NCBI GenBank assembly: GCA_964405465.1
Contig: CAYONZ010000070.1
Coordinates: 1 to 15,088, forward strand
Direction of reading: 5' to 3'
Source of the DNA: CAYONZ01 sp964405465
GTDB taxonomy: Bacteria; Bdellovibrionota; Bdellovibrionia; Bdellovibrionales; JAMPXM01
DNA length: 15,088 bases
A program made the position numbers and the translations under genes. Shown here piece by piece: positions 7,820 to 14,931 of the stretch (positions within the stretch are counted from its first letter, which is position 1; each line of letters begins with the position of its first letter). Below the pieces are notes generated by a model. It saw only the letters and a list, made by a program, of their open reading frames with translations, was not told where the DNA came from and did no database searches.

Positions 7820-8569
7820 GTGTTTGATCCGGCGTTTGTTTTGTTTTTGGTATTGGCGGTTGTCATTTTGTCTTCGTCTTTGAAAATCATGAACGAGTGG
7901 GAGCGCGGAGTGGTTTTGCGTCTCGGTCGGTCGGTCGGTGTGCGTGGACCTGGTGTTATTATTTTGGTACCGTTTGTTGAAAAACTTTATCGCGTTGATA
8001 CCAGAACTGTCACAATGGATGTTCCGTCCCAAGATATTATCACCCAAGATAACGTGAGCATGAAAGTGAATGCGGTTGTGTACTTTCGAGTCACAAATCC
8101 TGAGCAGGCCATTTCTCAAGTGGCCGACTTTTACTTTGCCACCAGTCAGTTGGCTCAAACCACATTACGCTCAGTTATGGGTCAGTTTGAAATGGATGAA
8201 ATACTCACTCATCGAGACAAGATCAATGTGCGTTTGCAGGAGATTCTCGATAAGTCCACCGGTGGATGGGGAATCAAAGTGTCACATGTTGAAGTTAAAA
8301 ATATTGATCTTCCGAAAGAGATGCAGAGTGCGATGGCAAGACAAGCCGAAGCCGAGCGAGAGCGCCGTGCAAAAGTGATCAGTGCCGAGGGCGAGTTGCA
8401 GAGAGCAGAAAAGCTTTCTGAGGCCTCGAAGAAATTGGCTGAATCACCAAGTGGAATGCAGCTGGCCTATTTACAAGCTCTGAATGAAATGAAAGGAAGC
8501 GGAACCCATACGATCTTGTTTCCGCTTCCGATGGATTTGATTCGTCCATTTCTCGATACTTCGAAATAG
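7820..8569 (+). CDS. Slipin, SPFH/stomatin-family membrane scaffold
   Basis: A 249-residue prokaryotic stomatin. One N-terminal membrane segment (AFVLFLVLAVVILSSSL) is followed at once by the SPFH domain (NEWERGVVLRLGR, GPGVIILVPFVEKLYRVDTRT, ITQDNVSMKVNAVVYFRV), then a charged coiled-coil stretch (ARQAEAERERRAKVISAEGELQRAEKLSEASKKLAESP) and the hydrophobic tail TILFPLPMDLI that long-NfeD proteases are known to recognise in archaeal homologues. Slipins assemble into ring-like oligomers on the inner membrane and are linked to membrane quality control. The start is GTG at 7820, with AAGAGG at 7808-7813 six bases before it; there is no competing ATG near. Direct adjacency to nfeD supports joint function. 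Confidence 0.95.
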   Translation: MFDPAFVLFLVLAVVILSSSLKIMNEWERGVVLRLGRSVGVRGPGVIILVPFVEKLYRVDTRTVTMDVPSQDIITQDNVSMKVNAVVYFRVTNPEQAISQVADFYFATSQLAQTTLRSVMGQFEMDEILTHRDKINVRLQEILDKSTGGWGIKVSHVEVKNIDLPKEMQSAMARQAEAERERRAKVISAEGELQRAEKLSEASKKLAESPSGMQLAYLQALNEMKGSGTHTILFPLPMDLIRPFLDTSK

Positions 8570-8612
8570 TTTTGGAATTTTAAAAACAGCACTCTGACGA
8601 TAAGGGGCATGG

Positions 8613-9878
8613 ATGCCACAAAGAAGAGTTCTAAGTTTGTTGATATTTTTTTTGCTAAGTTCGCAGGGAGTCGCGAACCCAGGTCTTTGGGCCGAGCCGT
8701 CTGCGATAAGAGTTAAGCTTTTGCAGACGGCTGGTGAGTTTGAGGTTTCTGCTAAGAACTTGTCGATTCAGGGTCAAGATTTTTCTGATACCCGCATGCT
8801 TAAGATTCAAGGGCATCAAGGGGTGGGCGGTGTTTTTTGGTCCGTCTATCGAAACAAACAAATGCTTGTTCAGTTTAAGGTTGCATCTCTTGAGTTGCGA
8901 GCCGATAGCATTTCAATTAATAAACTTCGCGTACCCAAAGAAGTTCAATTGAAGGTTGCCAGTACTCCGCCACTCGGCAATTTGGCTAGAAAAGATCCGG
9001 CGCGTGTTTCAGCCGCTTGGATCGCTGTGGCCCAGCTTGAACTAGATGAATATTTGAGCGGTGTTTTAAAAGGGGAGATGCCCCAGTCCTGGCCCCTTGA
9101 TGCACTTCGAGCACAGGCGATCGTCGCCAGAACATTTACCCTCTATGAATGGCAAAGGCGGTCCAAAAAAGTTGATCGTGATTTTGATTTTGAGTCAGGC
9201 GTGAGTGATCAGGTGTATGTTTTTGCTGAAAAGATTTTGCCAGCGGTCCAGCAAACCCATGGACTCTACCTAACCAGCGAGAATGGCGAGGTCTCGCCCA
9301 CTTATTTTCACTCTGATTGTGGTGGCAACACGGAGTCTGCCAATTATGTGTGGGGTGGCACTGGGCGTACCCAAACTGTAAAAGACGATTTTTGTCCGTT
9401 CAATCCGAAGAGTCAATGGACTCTCCTCCTATCTCCTGCTGATATTCTAAATCGCCTCTTGCGTGCCCATGCGATTTCTACCCAGGATAAACAATCAGGT
9501 CTGAAGTCATTCGAGGTGGTGGAGCGAAATCCTAGTTCACGCGTACAAACGATTCGCGTGAAGCTCAACAATGAAAAACAAATTTTATTTACTGGCCAGG
9601 CCTTGCGACAAATTTTTGGTTTTGCAAGTTTGAAAAGTACAATGTTTTCACTTCAAGAATTACCCAAAAGCTATTTGTTTTCAGGTAAAGGAGCCGGACA
9701 TGGAGTAGGTTTATGTCAATGGGGCTCACGAAACTGGGCGCAGCGTGGTTTTGATTTCAAAAAAATTCTGGCGCATTATTTTCCGCAGTCAGTTTTGCGT
9801 CCGATTCTTGATCCAATTCGAAATCCGACTCGCGTTGCTCGAGCAGGGGCTTCATTCGAAAAACTGCAAGCTCAGTGA
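8613..9878 (+). CDS. SpoIID/LytB-type peptidoglycan lytic transglycosylase, exported
   Basis: SpoIID-family enzymes cleave peptidoglycan glycan chains stripped of their stem peptides. This 421-residue protein starts with a signal peptide (MPQRRVLSLLIFFLLSSQGVA), so it acts in the periplasm. An N-terminal beta-rich part (about 25-120) is followed by the SpoIID domain: LDEYLSGVLKGEMPQSWPLDALRAQAIVARTF with likely catalytic E155; YFHSDCGGNTES with H233 and C236 in the place of the metal-binding region of the clostridial enzyme; VWGG; and the closing GAGHGVGLCQWGSRNWAQRGFDFKKILAHYFP. The ATG at 8613 has AAGGGG (8602-8607) five bases upstream. It lies 43 bases after the slipin gene with no terminator between, so it probably belongs to the same transcript. 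Nothing else here suggests sporulation; a role in wall remodelling or division is more likely, as for SpoIID homologues in other non-spore-formers. Confidence 0.92.
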   Translation: MPQRRVLSLLIFFLLSSQGVANPGLWAEPSAIRVKLLQTAGEFEVSAKNLSIQGQDFSDTRMLKIQGHQGVGGVFWSVYRNKQMLVQFKVASLELRADSISINKLRVPKEVQLKVASTPPLGNLARKDPARVSAAWIAVAQLELDEYLSGVLKGEMPQSWPLDALRAQAIVARTFTLYEWQRRSKKVDRDFDFESGVSDQVYVFAEKILPAVQQTHGLYLTSENGEVSPTYFHSDCGGNTESANYVWGGTGRTQTVKDDFCPFNPKSQWTLLLSPADILNRLLRAHAISTQDKQSGLKSFEVVERNPSSRVQTIRVKLNNEKQILFTGQALRQIFGFASLKSTMFSLQELPKSYLFSGKGAGHGVGLCQWGSRNWAQRGFDFKKILAHYFPQSVLRPILDPIRNPTRVARAGASFEKLQAQ

Positions 9879-10383
9879 TCCAATTGCACTAAGTTTTGCA
9901 AACTCAGCTTCATTGTAAGGCTTCGCCTGTTCCTTTCCCTTTTCCTTTCAAAGAGGCTTCGCCATTTTTTTCAATAGAGGCTTCGCCTCCTCCTTCCCAA
10001 GAGTCTTTCCTTTTTTCTTTCTCAGAGATTTGAATTGAGCATGCCTAGCTTGAAGTGGGCATCACATGATGTTCCTGCGCTCACCCTTGGTGTTGAAATC
10101 ATCGACAGCTGCCTAAAGACTAAGTACTTGTAAAACTAGTTGAATCTCATTTTGAGACACGGGTCTCGCGACCCTCGGGTGACAAAAGTCGCTCCTTCGA
10201 CACTTTGAAGTGCTGAAAAACGGCCAGATCCGCTGCAAATTTGTTTGTCTCACCGTGATACGCGCGAAATTAATCTTCGATTTCAGTCACTTACCTGAGC
10301 TTCGAAAATCTTGGCACGATCTCAGAGTGCGGCACGCCGATCGCATTATAGGTTTGTAAGGTGAGTTAACAAGGAAGGGCTTT
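9879..10383 (+). other. 505-base gene-free interval between spoIID-like gene and first lipoprotein gene
   Basis: No credible ORF is seen on either strand. The first part (about 9926-10020) is strikingly pyrimidine-rich on the plus strand and holds three GGCTTCGCC mini-hairpins. The second part (about 10040-10350) has normal composition and many short inverted repeats. The last bases hold the AAGGAAGG ribosome site of the lipoprotein gene. No riboswitch, tRNA or IS end was recognised. Confidence 0.7.
9918..9989 (+). repeat. Three copies of AGGCTTCGCC mini-hairpin
   Basis: AGGCTTCGCC occurs at 9918-9927, 9954-9963 and 9978-9987. The last two share a longer unit (TTTCAA, optional T, AGAGGCTTCGCC; 9946-9963 and 9969-9987). 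Each folds as GGC-TTC-GCC; the third extends to GAGGC-TTC-GCCTC. The second is followed by seven Ts and could terminate transcription from the upstream operon. Confidence 0.75.
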
Positions 10384-11217
10384 ATGAATAATGTAACGAG
10401 AACACTTAAAGTACTAACGGCTTCAGCACTCTGTGTTTGGGCAGTTGGTTGCGCCAAGTCTTCTTCTGGTGGTGGTGAGGTGGCACAAGCTCCTACTCCT
10501 GCTGTAGATGATGGTCGTGGTACAGGTTCGTTCCCTGGGGGCAGTGGTAGTCCAACAACACCAGGTGGCTCAACCGCACTTGCGCTTGGTCAAGCGAAAC
10601 TCGATCTCGTTGGAACAACTGATTCACAAAAGCGTAGCACTCTTGGTTTGTTCTTCAGAAACCCTCCAGTAAATTCAGTAAAGAATCCTTACATCACCGC
10701 ATCACTGACTAAAGAAGCGAACGGTTCTTACAGTGGTTCGATCTCGATTGGCTACACTGATTCTTCAGGCACACGAGAGGCTGTTCTTTCGACGAATCAC
10801 CCTTGGAATGGATCCGTCTCTGACTCGAGCCCCAACGTCTGGTTCGCATGGCAGGGCAAGCAAGTGTTTCATGGGTTCTTTCAAGATCGCTACGGAGCCA
10901 TTGTGTTTGTTGTTGATAAACAAGATGACAACGGTTTCGGTGATGGTTCGTCATCAAAAACCATCAGCGGTGAAATCTGGTTCCAAAACTTTGACGACAG
11001 CAGCCCCTATATCAACCCTGTACAAGGGCCGAACAAAATGTGCTGGCAGATCAGTCTTGGGCCTTACGATTGCCGAACCTTTATCTCTGGTGATGGTGTT
11101 GATACTTATCAGTCACTCTATCCGAACAACTACTCAGACGATAAGCCAACTCCAGTTGCTTACCGTAAATTAGGACGCTTCACAGGTCTCGATCGCAAGA
11201 CGGCTTTTGGAGAGTAG
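10384..11217 (+). CDS. Predicted lipoprotein of unknown function (277 residues)
   Basis: The N-terminus (MNNVTRTLKVLTASALCVWAVGC) is a lipoprotein signal with a lipobox-like AVGC and Cys23 as the lipidation site; Ala after the cysteine favours the outer membrane. Residues 24-65 are a low-complexity tether rich in S, G, T and P (SSSGGGEV, FPGGSGSPTTPGGS). The rest looks beta-rich with aromatic residues (NPYITASLT, GSYSGSISIGYTDSSG, VWFAWQGKQVFHGFF, GEIWFQNF), and a late cysteine pair (MCWQISLGPYDC) may form a disulfide. I do not recognise a family. The ATG at 10384 follows AAGGAAGGG (10371-10379). It heads a pair with a second probable lipoprotein 121 bases downstream. Surface or periplasmic exposure is likely; no function is assigned. 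Confidence 0.85.
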   Translation: MNNVTRTLKVLTASALCVWAVGCAKSSSGGGEVAQAPTPAVDDGRGTGSFPGGSGSPTTPGGSTALALGQAKLDLVGTTDSQKRSTLGLFFRNPPVNSVKNPYITASLTKEANGSYSGSISIGYTDSSGTREAVLSTNHPWNGSVSDSSPNVWFAWQGKQVFHGFFQDRYGAIVFVVDKQDDNGFGDGSSSKTISGEIWFQNFDDSSPYINPVQGPNKMCWQISLGPYDCRTFISGDGVDTYQSLYPNNYSDDKPTPVAYRKLGRFTGLDRKTAFGE

Positions 11218-11255
11218 AAGAAAAGGTGAGACAGATGTGCAGACGAAAAGATTCA

Positions 11256-11273
11256 GCCGAAGCAGGCTTCGGC
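11256..11273 (+). repeat. Perfect hairpin between the two lipoprotein genes
   Basis: GCCGAAGC and GCTTCGGC are perfect inverted copies separated by AG, giving seven pairs and a four-base loop. It is followed by purines, not Ts, so it is not an intrinsic terminator on the plus strand. A pause, attenuator or mRNA-stabilising stem is possible. Confidence 0.7.
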
Positions 11274-11338
11274 AAGAAAAAGTTAAAATAAAAAATGAAT
11301 AAATAGAAAATGTTTAAAAGATTAAAAAGGGAGAAGTT

Positions 11339-11962
11339 ATGAAAACACAAAGTAAACAAAGCACAAAGAGCCTTGAGAAGGGATTTAAAGTCTTGATCTT
11401 GTCGCTCATGGCGGTCTTCGTCGTCGGTACACAGACAGGGTGTCCTGGCAACAAATCATCGGACAATACAGTGGCTCAGCCGCCGCCTCCACCGGTTGTC
11501 AACCCAGTCAATCCCTGGAACAACTGCGCTGGCTGTTCGACAGGTTTGCAGCAGGGAGTTTCAGGTGTTGGATACTTCTCGACAGATATGGAATTAGGCT
11601 TGCAACTTTTTGTTCAACCTAACACGCAAAATGGAAATTCAATGTCCAATTACTATGGTCCCGTTGCGGCTCAAGGCTTCTTGCGAATTTCATCGGCGTG
11701 GCAAAGTTGCGGAGTTCCTGCTGGCGACTACAACATCACCACAGCACAACAAGGTATGTGGAGTGGCGCTGTATTCGGGCAGTTGATTTTGCAAGCCAGC
11801 GGTCCGGCTGCGTTTCAAGTGACTTTAAACAATGCCTTTTTGATGGGGCTAGATAACCCAGGTGGGTATGTCGCTTCAACAGGTGCTCGATTTGATGGTA
11901 AGCTCTACGTAGGATACGCTTCAGTTGGAAACTGTAACGGATTCCAATTTGCTGGTCGCTGA
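11339..11962 (+). CDS. Predicted exported protein, possible lipoprotein (207 residues)
   Basis: The ATG at 11339 has GGGAG five to six bases upstream. A long basic n-region (KTQSKQSTKSLEKGFK) precedes a hydrophobic segment (VLILSLMAVFVVG) and TQTGC35. The cysteine follows Gly, as in a lipobox, but Gln at -3 is unusual, so lipidation is less certain than for the preceding gene. Then comes a proline-rich tether (AQPPPPPVVNPVNPW), a CAGC motif, and a Gly/Asn/Gln-rich probably beta-sheet domain (GVGYFSTDMELGLQLFVQ, GQLILQASGPAAFQVTLNNAFLMG, GKLYVGYASVGNC). Four cysteines after the tether could form disulfides. I do not recognise the family. Its layout (signal, tether, beta domain) mirrors that of the upstream gene, though the two show no clear sequence similarity by eye. 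It ends before a strong terminator, closing the pair. Confidence 0.82.
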   Translation: MKTQSKQSTKSLEKGFKVLILSLMAVFVVGTQTGCPGNKSSDNTVAQPPPPPVVNPVNPWNNCAGCSTGLQQGVSGVGYFSTDMELGLQLFVQPNTQNGNSMSNYYGPVAAQGFLRISSAWQSCGVPAGDYNITTAQQGMWSGAVFGQLILQASGPAAFQVTLNNAFLMGLDNPGGYVASTGARFDGKLYVGYASVGNCNGFQFAGR

Positions 11963-11978
11963 TTGAGCTCGATCACGG

Positions 11979-11995
11979 CACTCAAATTTTGAGTG
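11979..11995. repeat. Perfect 17-base inverted repeat CACTCAAA-T-TTTGAGTG
   Basis: Eight bases on each side of a central T are exact inverted copies, 17 bases after the stop of the exported-protein gene. There is no T run, so termination is left to the hairpin at 12029. It could be a 3' stabilising stem or a dimeric operator. Confidence 0.6.
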
Positions 11996-12028
11996 TTGTT
12001 GAGTTCTTTTAAAAGACAGGTTTCTTTG

Positions 12029-12060
12029 AAAAAAGCGATGCCTCCCTCATCGCTTTTTTT
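12029..12060 (+). terminator. Strong intrinsic terminator after the lipoprotein pair
   Basis: AAAAAAGCGATG pairs with CATCGCTTTTTTT around a seven-base loop (12041-12047). The GCGATG core plus A/T pairs and T tail make a strong terminator, with an A run on the other side that could make it work on both strands. Confidence 0.92.
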
Positions 12061-12244
12061 GTTTTTACAGCATCAACTTTTTGGGGGCCCGAGCAAATTT
12101 TCAATAGACTTTACCAAAACTTGAGTTGGCGAATCGATCCAGCGAAAACGAGTCATTTTCAGGTCCCTGAAACCATACGATCCAAGGCGATGCCTACACC
12201 TTGTGCAGAGCACTTCGCATCATTGAAATTCCCTTGCCATTCTC

Positions 12245-13150
12245 TTGAATTCTAGCCCTAATGTTTCAATGCAATTACCACTATGGGTTGAATTTTTTGA
12301 TGAGTTAGAAAATGTGCGCGGTCGAAGTCGGAACACCGTAATGGCATATCGTCGCGACGTTGAACTTTGGGCTAAATATCGAGAGCAAGCCCATGATGTT
12401 CAGGGCTTTTATGTTTTCATGAAAAAAAATAATCTTTCGACTCGTTCGCAGGCGCGAGTGGTGAGCAGCATTAGAACCTATATGAAGTTTTGCGAAGAAC
12501 GAAATATGAAGATGCCTGAACTTCGTGAGCTTCGTCCGCCGAAAGTAAAAATCGGTCTTCCGAAAAATCTGACGATCGATGAGTTTGAAAAACTTTTTCA
12601 AGCCTGCCGTGTGCCCGATACATTTCGAACGGCCCGCAATCAAATCACACTTCTTCTTCTTTATGGTTTAGGTTGCCGTGTGAGTGAATTGATCAGTTTG
12701 AATCTTCTCGATTATCATCAGGTCGAGGGATGGTTGAGTATAACAGGAAAAGGCAACAAGCAGCGAGCAGTGCCTCTGACCGAGCATCTCAATCGTGAGT
12801 TGAAAGACTATGTTGAGTCGGTGCGTGCCAATTTGGTGAAAGAATCAACGCCTTCAATTCTGATCAATGATCGAGGGAATCGTCCCTCGCGTGTAGATGT
12901 GTGGCGTTGGCTTGCAGCGTGGTCGGCCTCGGCGGGGTTTGATGAGCCGATTAGTCCGCATCGATTTCGCCATGGGTGTGCGACCGCACTTCTTGATTCA
13001 GGTGCTGACTTGCGTTCCATTCAAATGCTCTTGGGGCATTCGAGTATTCAGACCACGCAAATCTATACGGCGGTTTCCAATAAAGCCTTGGCTGAAACTG
13101 TAGATCAGTTGCATCCGCTTTCGCAGATGACTGATCTCGAACATCCGTAA
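12245..13150 (+). CDS. XerC/XerD-type tyrosine site-specific recombinase
   Basis: Xer recombinases resolve chromosome dimers at dif, working as a XerC/XerD pair with FtsK. The 301-residue length is typical. The N-terminal SAM-like DNA-binding domain (about 10-100) holds SRNTVMAYRRDVE; the catalytic domain has the complete set R145 (GCRVSELISL), K168 (GKGNKQRAVP), H238 and R241 (SPHRFRHGCATALLDSGADLR), H264 (LLGHSSIQTTQIYT) and Tyr273. Whether it is XerC or XerD cannot be settled by eye, so no symbol is given. The start is uncertain: TTG 12245 and ATG 12269 are in frame and neither has a clear Shine-Dalgarno; ATG 12269 is a reasonable alternative. Integron or phage integrases are less likely because the protein is compact and lacks insertions. 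Its own terminator follows at 13159. Confidence 0.94.
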   Translation: MNSSPNVSMQLPLWVEFFDELENVRGRSRNTVMAYRRDVELWAKYREQAHDVQGFYVFMKKNNLSTRSQARVVSSIRTYMKFCEERNMKMPELRELRPPKVKIGLPKNLTIDEFEKLFQACRVPDTFRTARNQITLLLLYGLGCRVSELISLNLLDYHQVEGWLSITGKGNKQRAVPLTEHLNRELKDYVESVRANLVKESTPSILINDRGNRPSRVDVWRWLAAWSASAGFDEPISPHRFRHGCATALLDSGADLRSIQMLLGHSSIQTTQIYTAVSNKALAETVDQLHPLSQMTDLEHP

Positions 13151-13158
13151 TGCGTGCC

Positions 13159-13186
13159 ACGAGAGTCGGTTTACGGCTCTCGTTTT
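13159..13186 (+). terminator. Intrinsic terminator after the xer gene
   Basis: ACGAGAGTCG pairs with CGGCTCTCGT (ten pairs, one T-G wobble) around loop GTTTA, and ends in four Ts. The short T tail lowers its strength. It separates xer from the yifB-like gene. Confidence 0.7.
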
Positions 13187-13246
13187 GCTATAACCAAATT
13201 TAAATCTTAATCATGGTCGTCTTTGAATTTGCAGATCAGCATTCAT

Positions 13247-14740
13247 ATGATTGTCCATTCGTTCATGCTCAATAAAAATGAAGTCGTGCCTCTGGAACTC
13301 GAATTGTCGCTTGTTCCTGGGCTTCCACAAATTAAATTCTTAGGTCAGCCCGATGCAAGTTTGCGTGAAAGTGAAATTCGCATAAAAGCGGCGCTTCGCA
13401 AGCAAGGCTTTGATTTTCCAGCGGGCCTAGAGCTCTTGGTTGATATTCGACCGGCGTCCTTGAAAAAAAATGGCGTGGGCCTTGAACTGGCCGTGGCCTT
13501 TGGATTCTTACGCATGACCGGACAAATTCAGTGGGATCAAGCCGAACCTGATTTTGTCTATGGGGGATTAACTTTAGGTGGTGAGGTCTTTTTTCCCGAA
13601 GAAGCGCTCGAGGTTTCCTTCGATAGTCGAACTACAGTTTTGTCGGCCTCATGTCCGAATCGCAGCTATTCGATGTTGGTAATTAAGACCTTGCATGAAC
13701 TCTCGGCGCCAGCTCGGATGTCTCCGCAAGAAAAAAACACTCTCTCATGGGTTCGGCCCAAGCCTCGTCACGAATTTCGCTTTTCAGAGGCGCAGGCTGA
13801 ACTGCTGAGTTTGATTGCCGCTGGAGAACACTCCGTTTTGCTCTTTGGTCCTCAAGGCTCGGGTAAAACGAGTTTACTATCAAGTCTTGAGTCATTGATT
13901 GTCCCTCAACAAATTTTGTTTGATCGCGACGAATACGAGCGGCTCTTTGGTGAAAAGATTTATTGGAGGCCCTTTGTGCAGCCGCACCATTCGATTCCCA
14001 AAATGTCGATGCTAGGCGGAGGCCGTTCACTATGGCCGGGTGAACTTGTGCGTGCCCATGGAGGCATATTGTACCTAGATGAATTTCTGGAGTTCGACAG
14101 CGAGGTTCGCGAGGCCTTGCGTGAGCCAATTGAGCAAGGCTGCTATCGCCTCGCGCGCGAGGGCAAACAAAAAATGTTTAAATGCGAATTCTTGTTACTC
14201 GCAAGCACGAACCTCTGCCCCTGTGGGAGGTTCTTACCTGATAATTCTCTTCGCTGTCGTTGTGGCACTCGTCGTAGGCAAGACTACTTGTTGAAAATGA
14301 TGGGCCCCATACTGGACCGCTTTGCGATCATCACCTCGTCATCTAGCTGGCTGAGCGACAAGCCCTCGGCAGTGTTGAATCAAAAGTTTTCAGAAGGGGA
14401 GAGTGAACGGTCATCAGTCGGGCAAGTTGAACGATCACCGCTTGCCCTATCCGAGGTTCAAGAGCGCGTGCTCAAAGCCGTGAAATTCAAAACAGAAAGA
14501 AGGGGACTCGTGCCAAACTCAAGAGCTGATCTCGCCGTGATCGAAAAAACAACAACAGGTTTTCTGCTGAATCAGCTGCGAGAAAATACCAGACTGAGCC
14601 AGCGACGCTATCAAGCTTCGTTAAGAGTCGCTCGAACTTTAGCGGATCTTGACGGGGCTGAAAAAGTCGAGGTTAAACACATCCAAACAGCACTCCAGTA
14701 CACCGTTCAATCCTATTTGGAACTCGAAGGCTGCACCTAG
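13247..14740 (+). CDS. YifB/ComM-type Mg-chelatase-like AAA+ ATPase
   Basis: YifB/ComM proteins are hexameric AAA+ motors; ComM promotes branch migration during integration of transforming DNA. Using ATG 13247 the protein has 497 residues, normal for the family. It shows the N-terminal ChlI-like domain (PGLPQIKFLGQPDASLRESEIRIKAAL, DIRPASLKKNGVGLELAVAFG), Walker A GPQGSGKT, Walker B GGILYLDEF, sensor LLASTNLCPCG with a following cysteine group (RCRCG) typical of the family's zinc-like cluster, the MGPILDRF stretch, and the C-terminal helical domain (LSQRRYQASLRVARTLADLDG). ATG 13247 fits the family N-terminus better than TTG 13223; neither has a visible Shine-Dalgarno. The insert between LDRF and the C-terminal domain contains a run rich in S and E (SEGESERSSVGQVERSPLA), somewhat loose for the family. 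It follows xer after a terminator, so separate transcription is likely. Confidence 0.95.
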   Translation: MIVHSFMLNKNEVVPLELELSLVPGLPQIKFLGQPDASLRESEIRIKAALRKQGFDFPAGLELLVDIRPASLKKNGVGLELAVAFGFLRMTGQIQWDQAEPDFVYGGLTLGGEVFFPEEALEVSFDSRTTVLSASCPNRSYSMLVIKTLHELSAPARMSPQEKNTLSWVRPKPRHEFRFSEAQAELLSLIAAGEHSVLLFGPQGSGKTSLLSSLESLIVPQQILFDRDEYERLFGEKIYWRPFVQPHHSIPKMSMLGGGRSLWPGELVRAHGGILYLDEFLEFDSEVREALREPIEQGCYRLAREGKQKMFKCEFLLLASTNLCPCGRFLPDNSLRCRCGTRRRQDYLLKMMGPILDRFAIITSSSSWLSDKPSAVLNQKFSEGESERSSVGQVERSPLALSEVQERVLKAVKFKTERRGLVPNSRADLAVIEKTTTGFLLNQLRENTRLSQRRYQASLRVARTLADLDGAEKVEVKHIQTALQYTVQSYLELEGCT

Positions 14741-14816
14741 GTGGGTGAGAGGTTGGGCCTTGGTGTTCGAAATGCCGAGAGCGGGTTTGTGGATTGATTA
14801 AAAAATATGCAGAATA

Positions 14817-14844
14817 CTCCTCCGGTCTCTTCTTATGGGAGGAG
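14817..14844. repeat. Inverted repeat CTCCTCC / GGAGGAG upstream of tRNA-Cys
   Basis: Seven-base arms at 14817-14823 and 14838-14844 enclose a 14-base loop, 77 bases after the yifB-like stop. No T run follows. It may be a weak 3' stem of that transcript. The GGAGGAG looks like a ribosome site but no ORF follows it. Confidence 0.4.
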
Positions 14845-14873
14845 CCTTGCCTAGGTGCCGGATAAGGTACTGA

Positions 14874-14902
14874 TTGACTCATGAGGCACATTGAAGCACA
14901 AT
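14874..14902 (+). promoter_or_regulatory. Candidate sigma70-type promoter of tRNA-Cys
   Basis: TTGACT (14874-14879) and CACAAT (14897-14902) are separated by 17 bases; five of six and four of six positions match the consensus. Transcription would start near 14909, giving a leader of about 22 bases before the tRNA, a normal distance for RNase P processing. Confidence 0.5.
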
Positions 14903-14931
14903 GGCCCCTTCTAGTCTTTATTTGCCCGTAT

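Noticed and set aside
9918..9989. CRISPR-like array from the repeated AGGCTTCGCC
   Set aside because: Repeats are 10-19 bases, only three copies, spaced irregularly (26 and 14 bases between cores), with no cas genes.
10308..10330. Sigma54-like promoter (TTGGCACG) before the first lipoprotein gene
   Set aside because: The -24 element fits, but the -12 position reads CAGAG instead of TTGC at the required spacing.
10330..10350. Sigma28-like -10 element (GCCGATCG)
   Set aside because: Six of eight bases match, but there is no TAAA-type -35 element about 15 bases upstream.
10021..10383. Cyclic-di-GMP or other known riboswitch in the long leader
   Set aside because: None of the conserved core strings I know for these classes is visible; only generic short stems are.
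12061..12244. A dif site next to the xer gene
   Set aside because: No sequence resembling the two 11-base Xer arms (such as TTATGTTAAAT) is present; the only inverted repeat is TTTCAGG-TC-CCTGAAA at 12157-12172, which does not fit.
13683..14129. 148-codon open frame on the minus strand
   Set aside because: It is antisense to the Walker A/B region of the yifB-like gene, which is certainly coding; the translation has no domain features.
14837..14870. Small gene after the GGGAGGAG at 14837-14844
   Set aside because: No start codon with a sustained frame follows, and the GGAGGAG is better explained as one arm of an inverted repeat.
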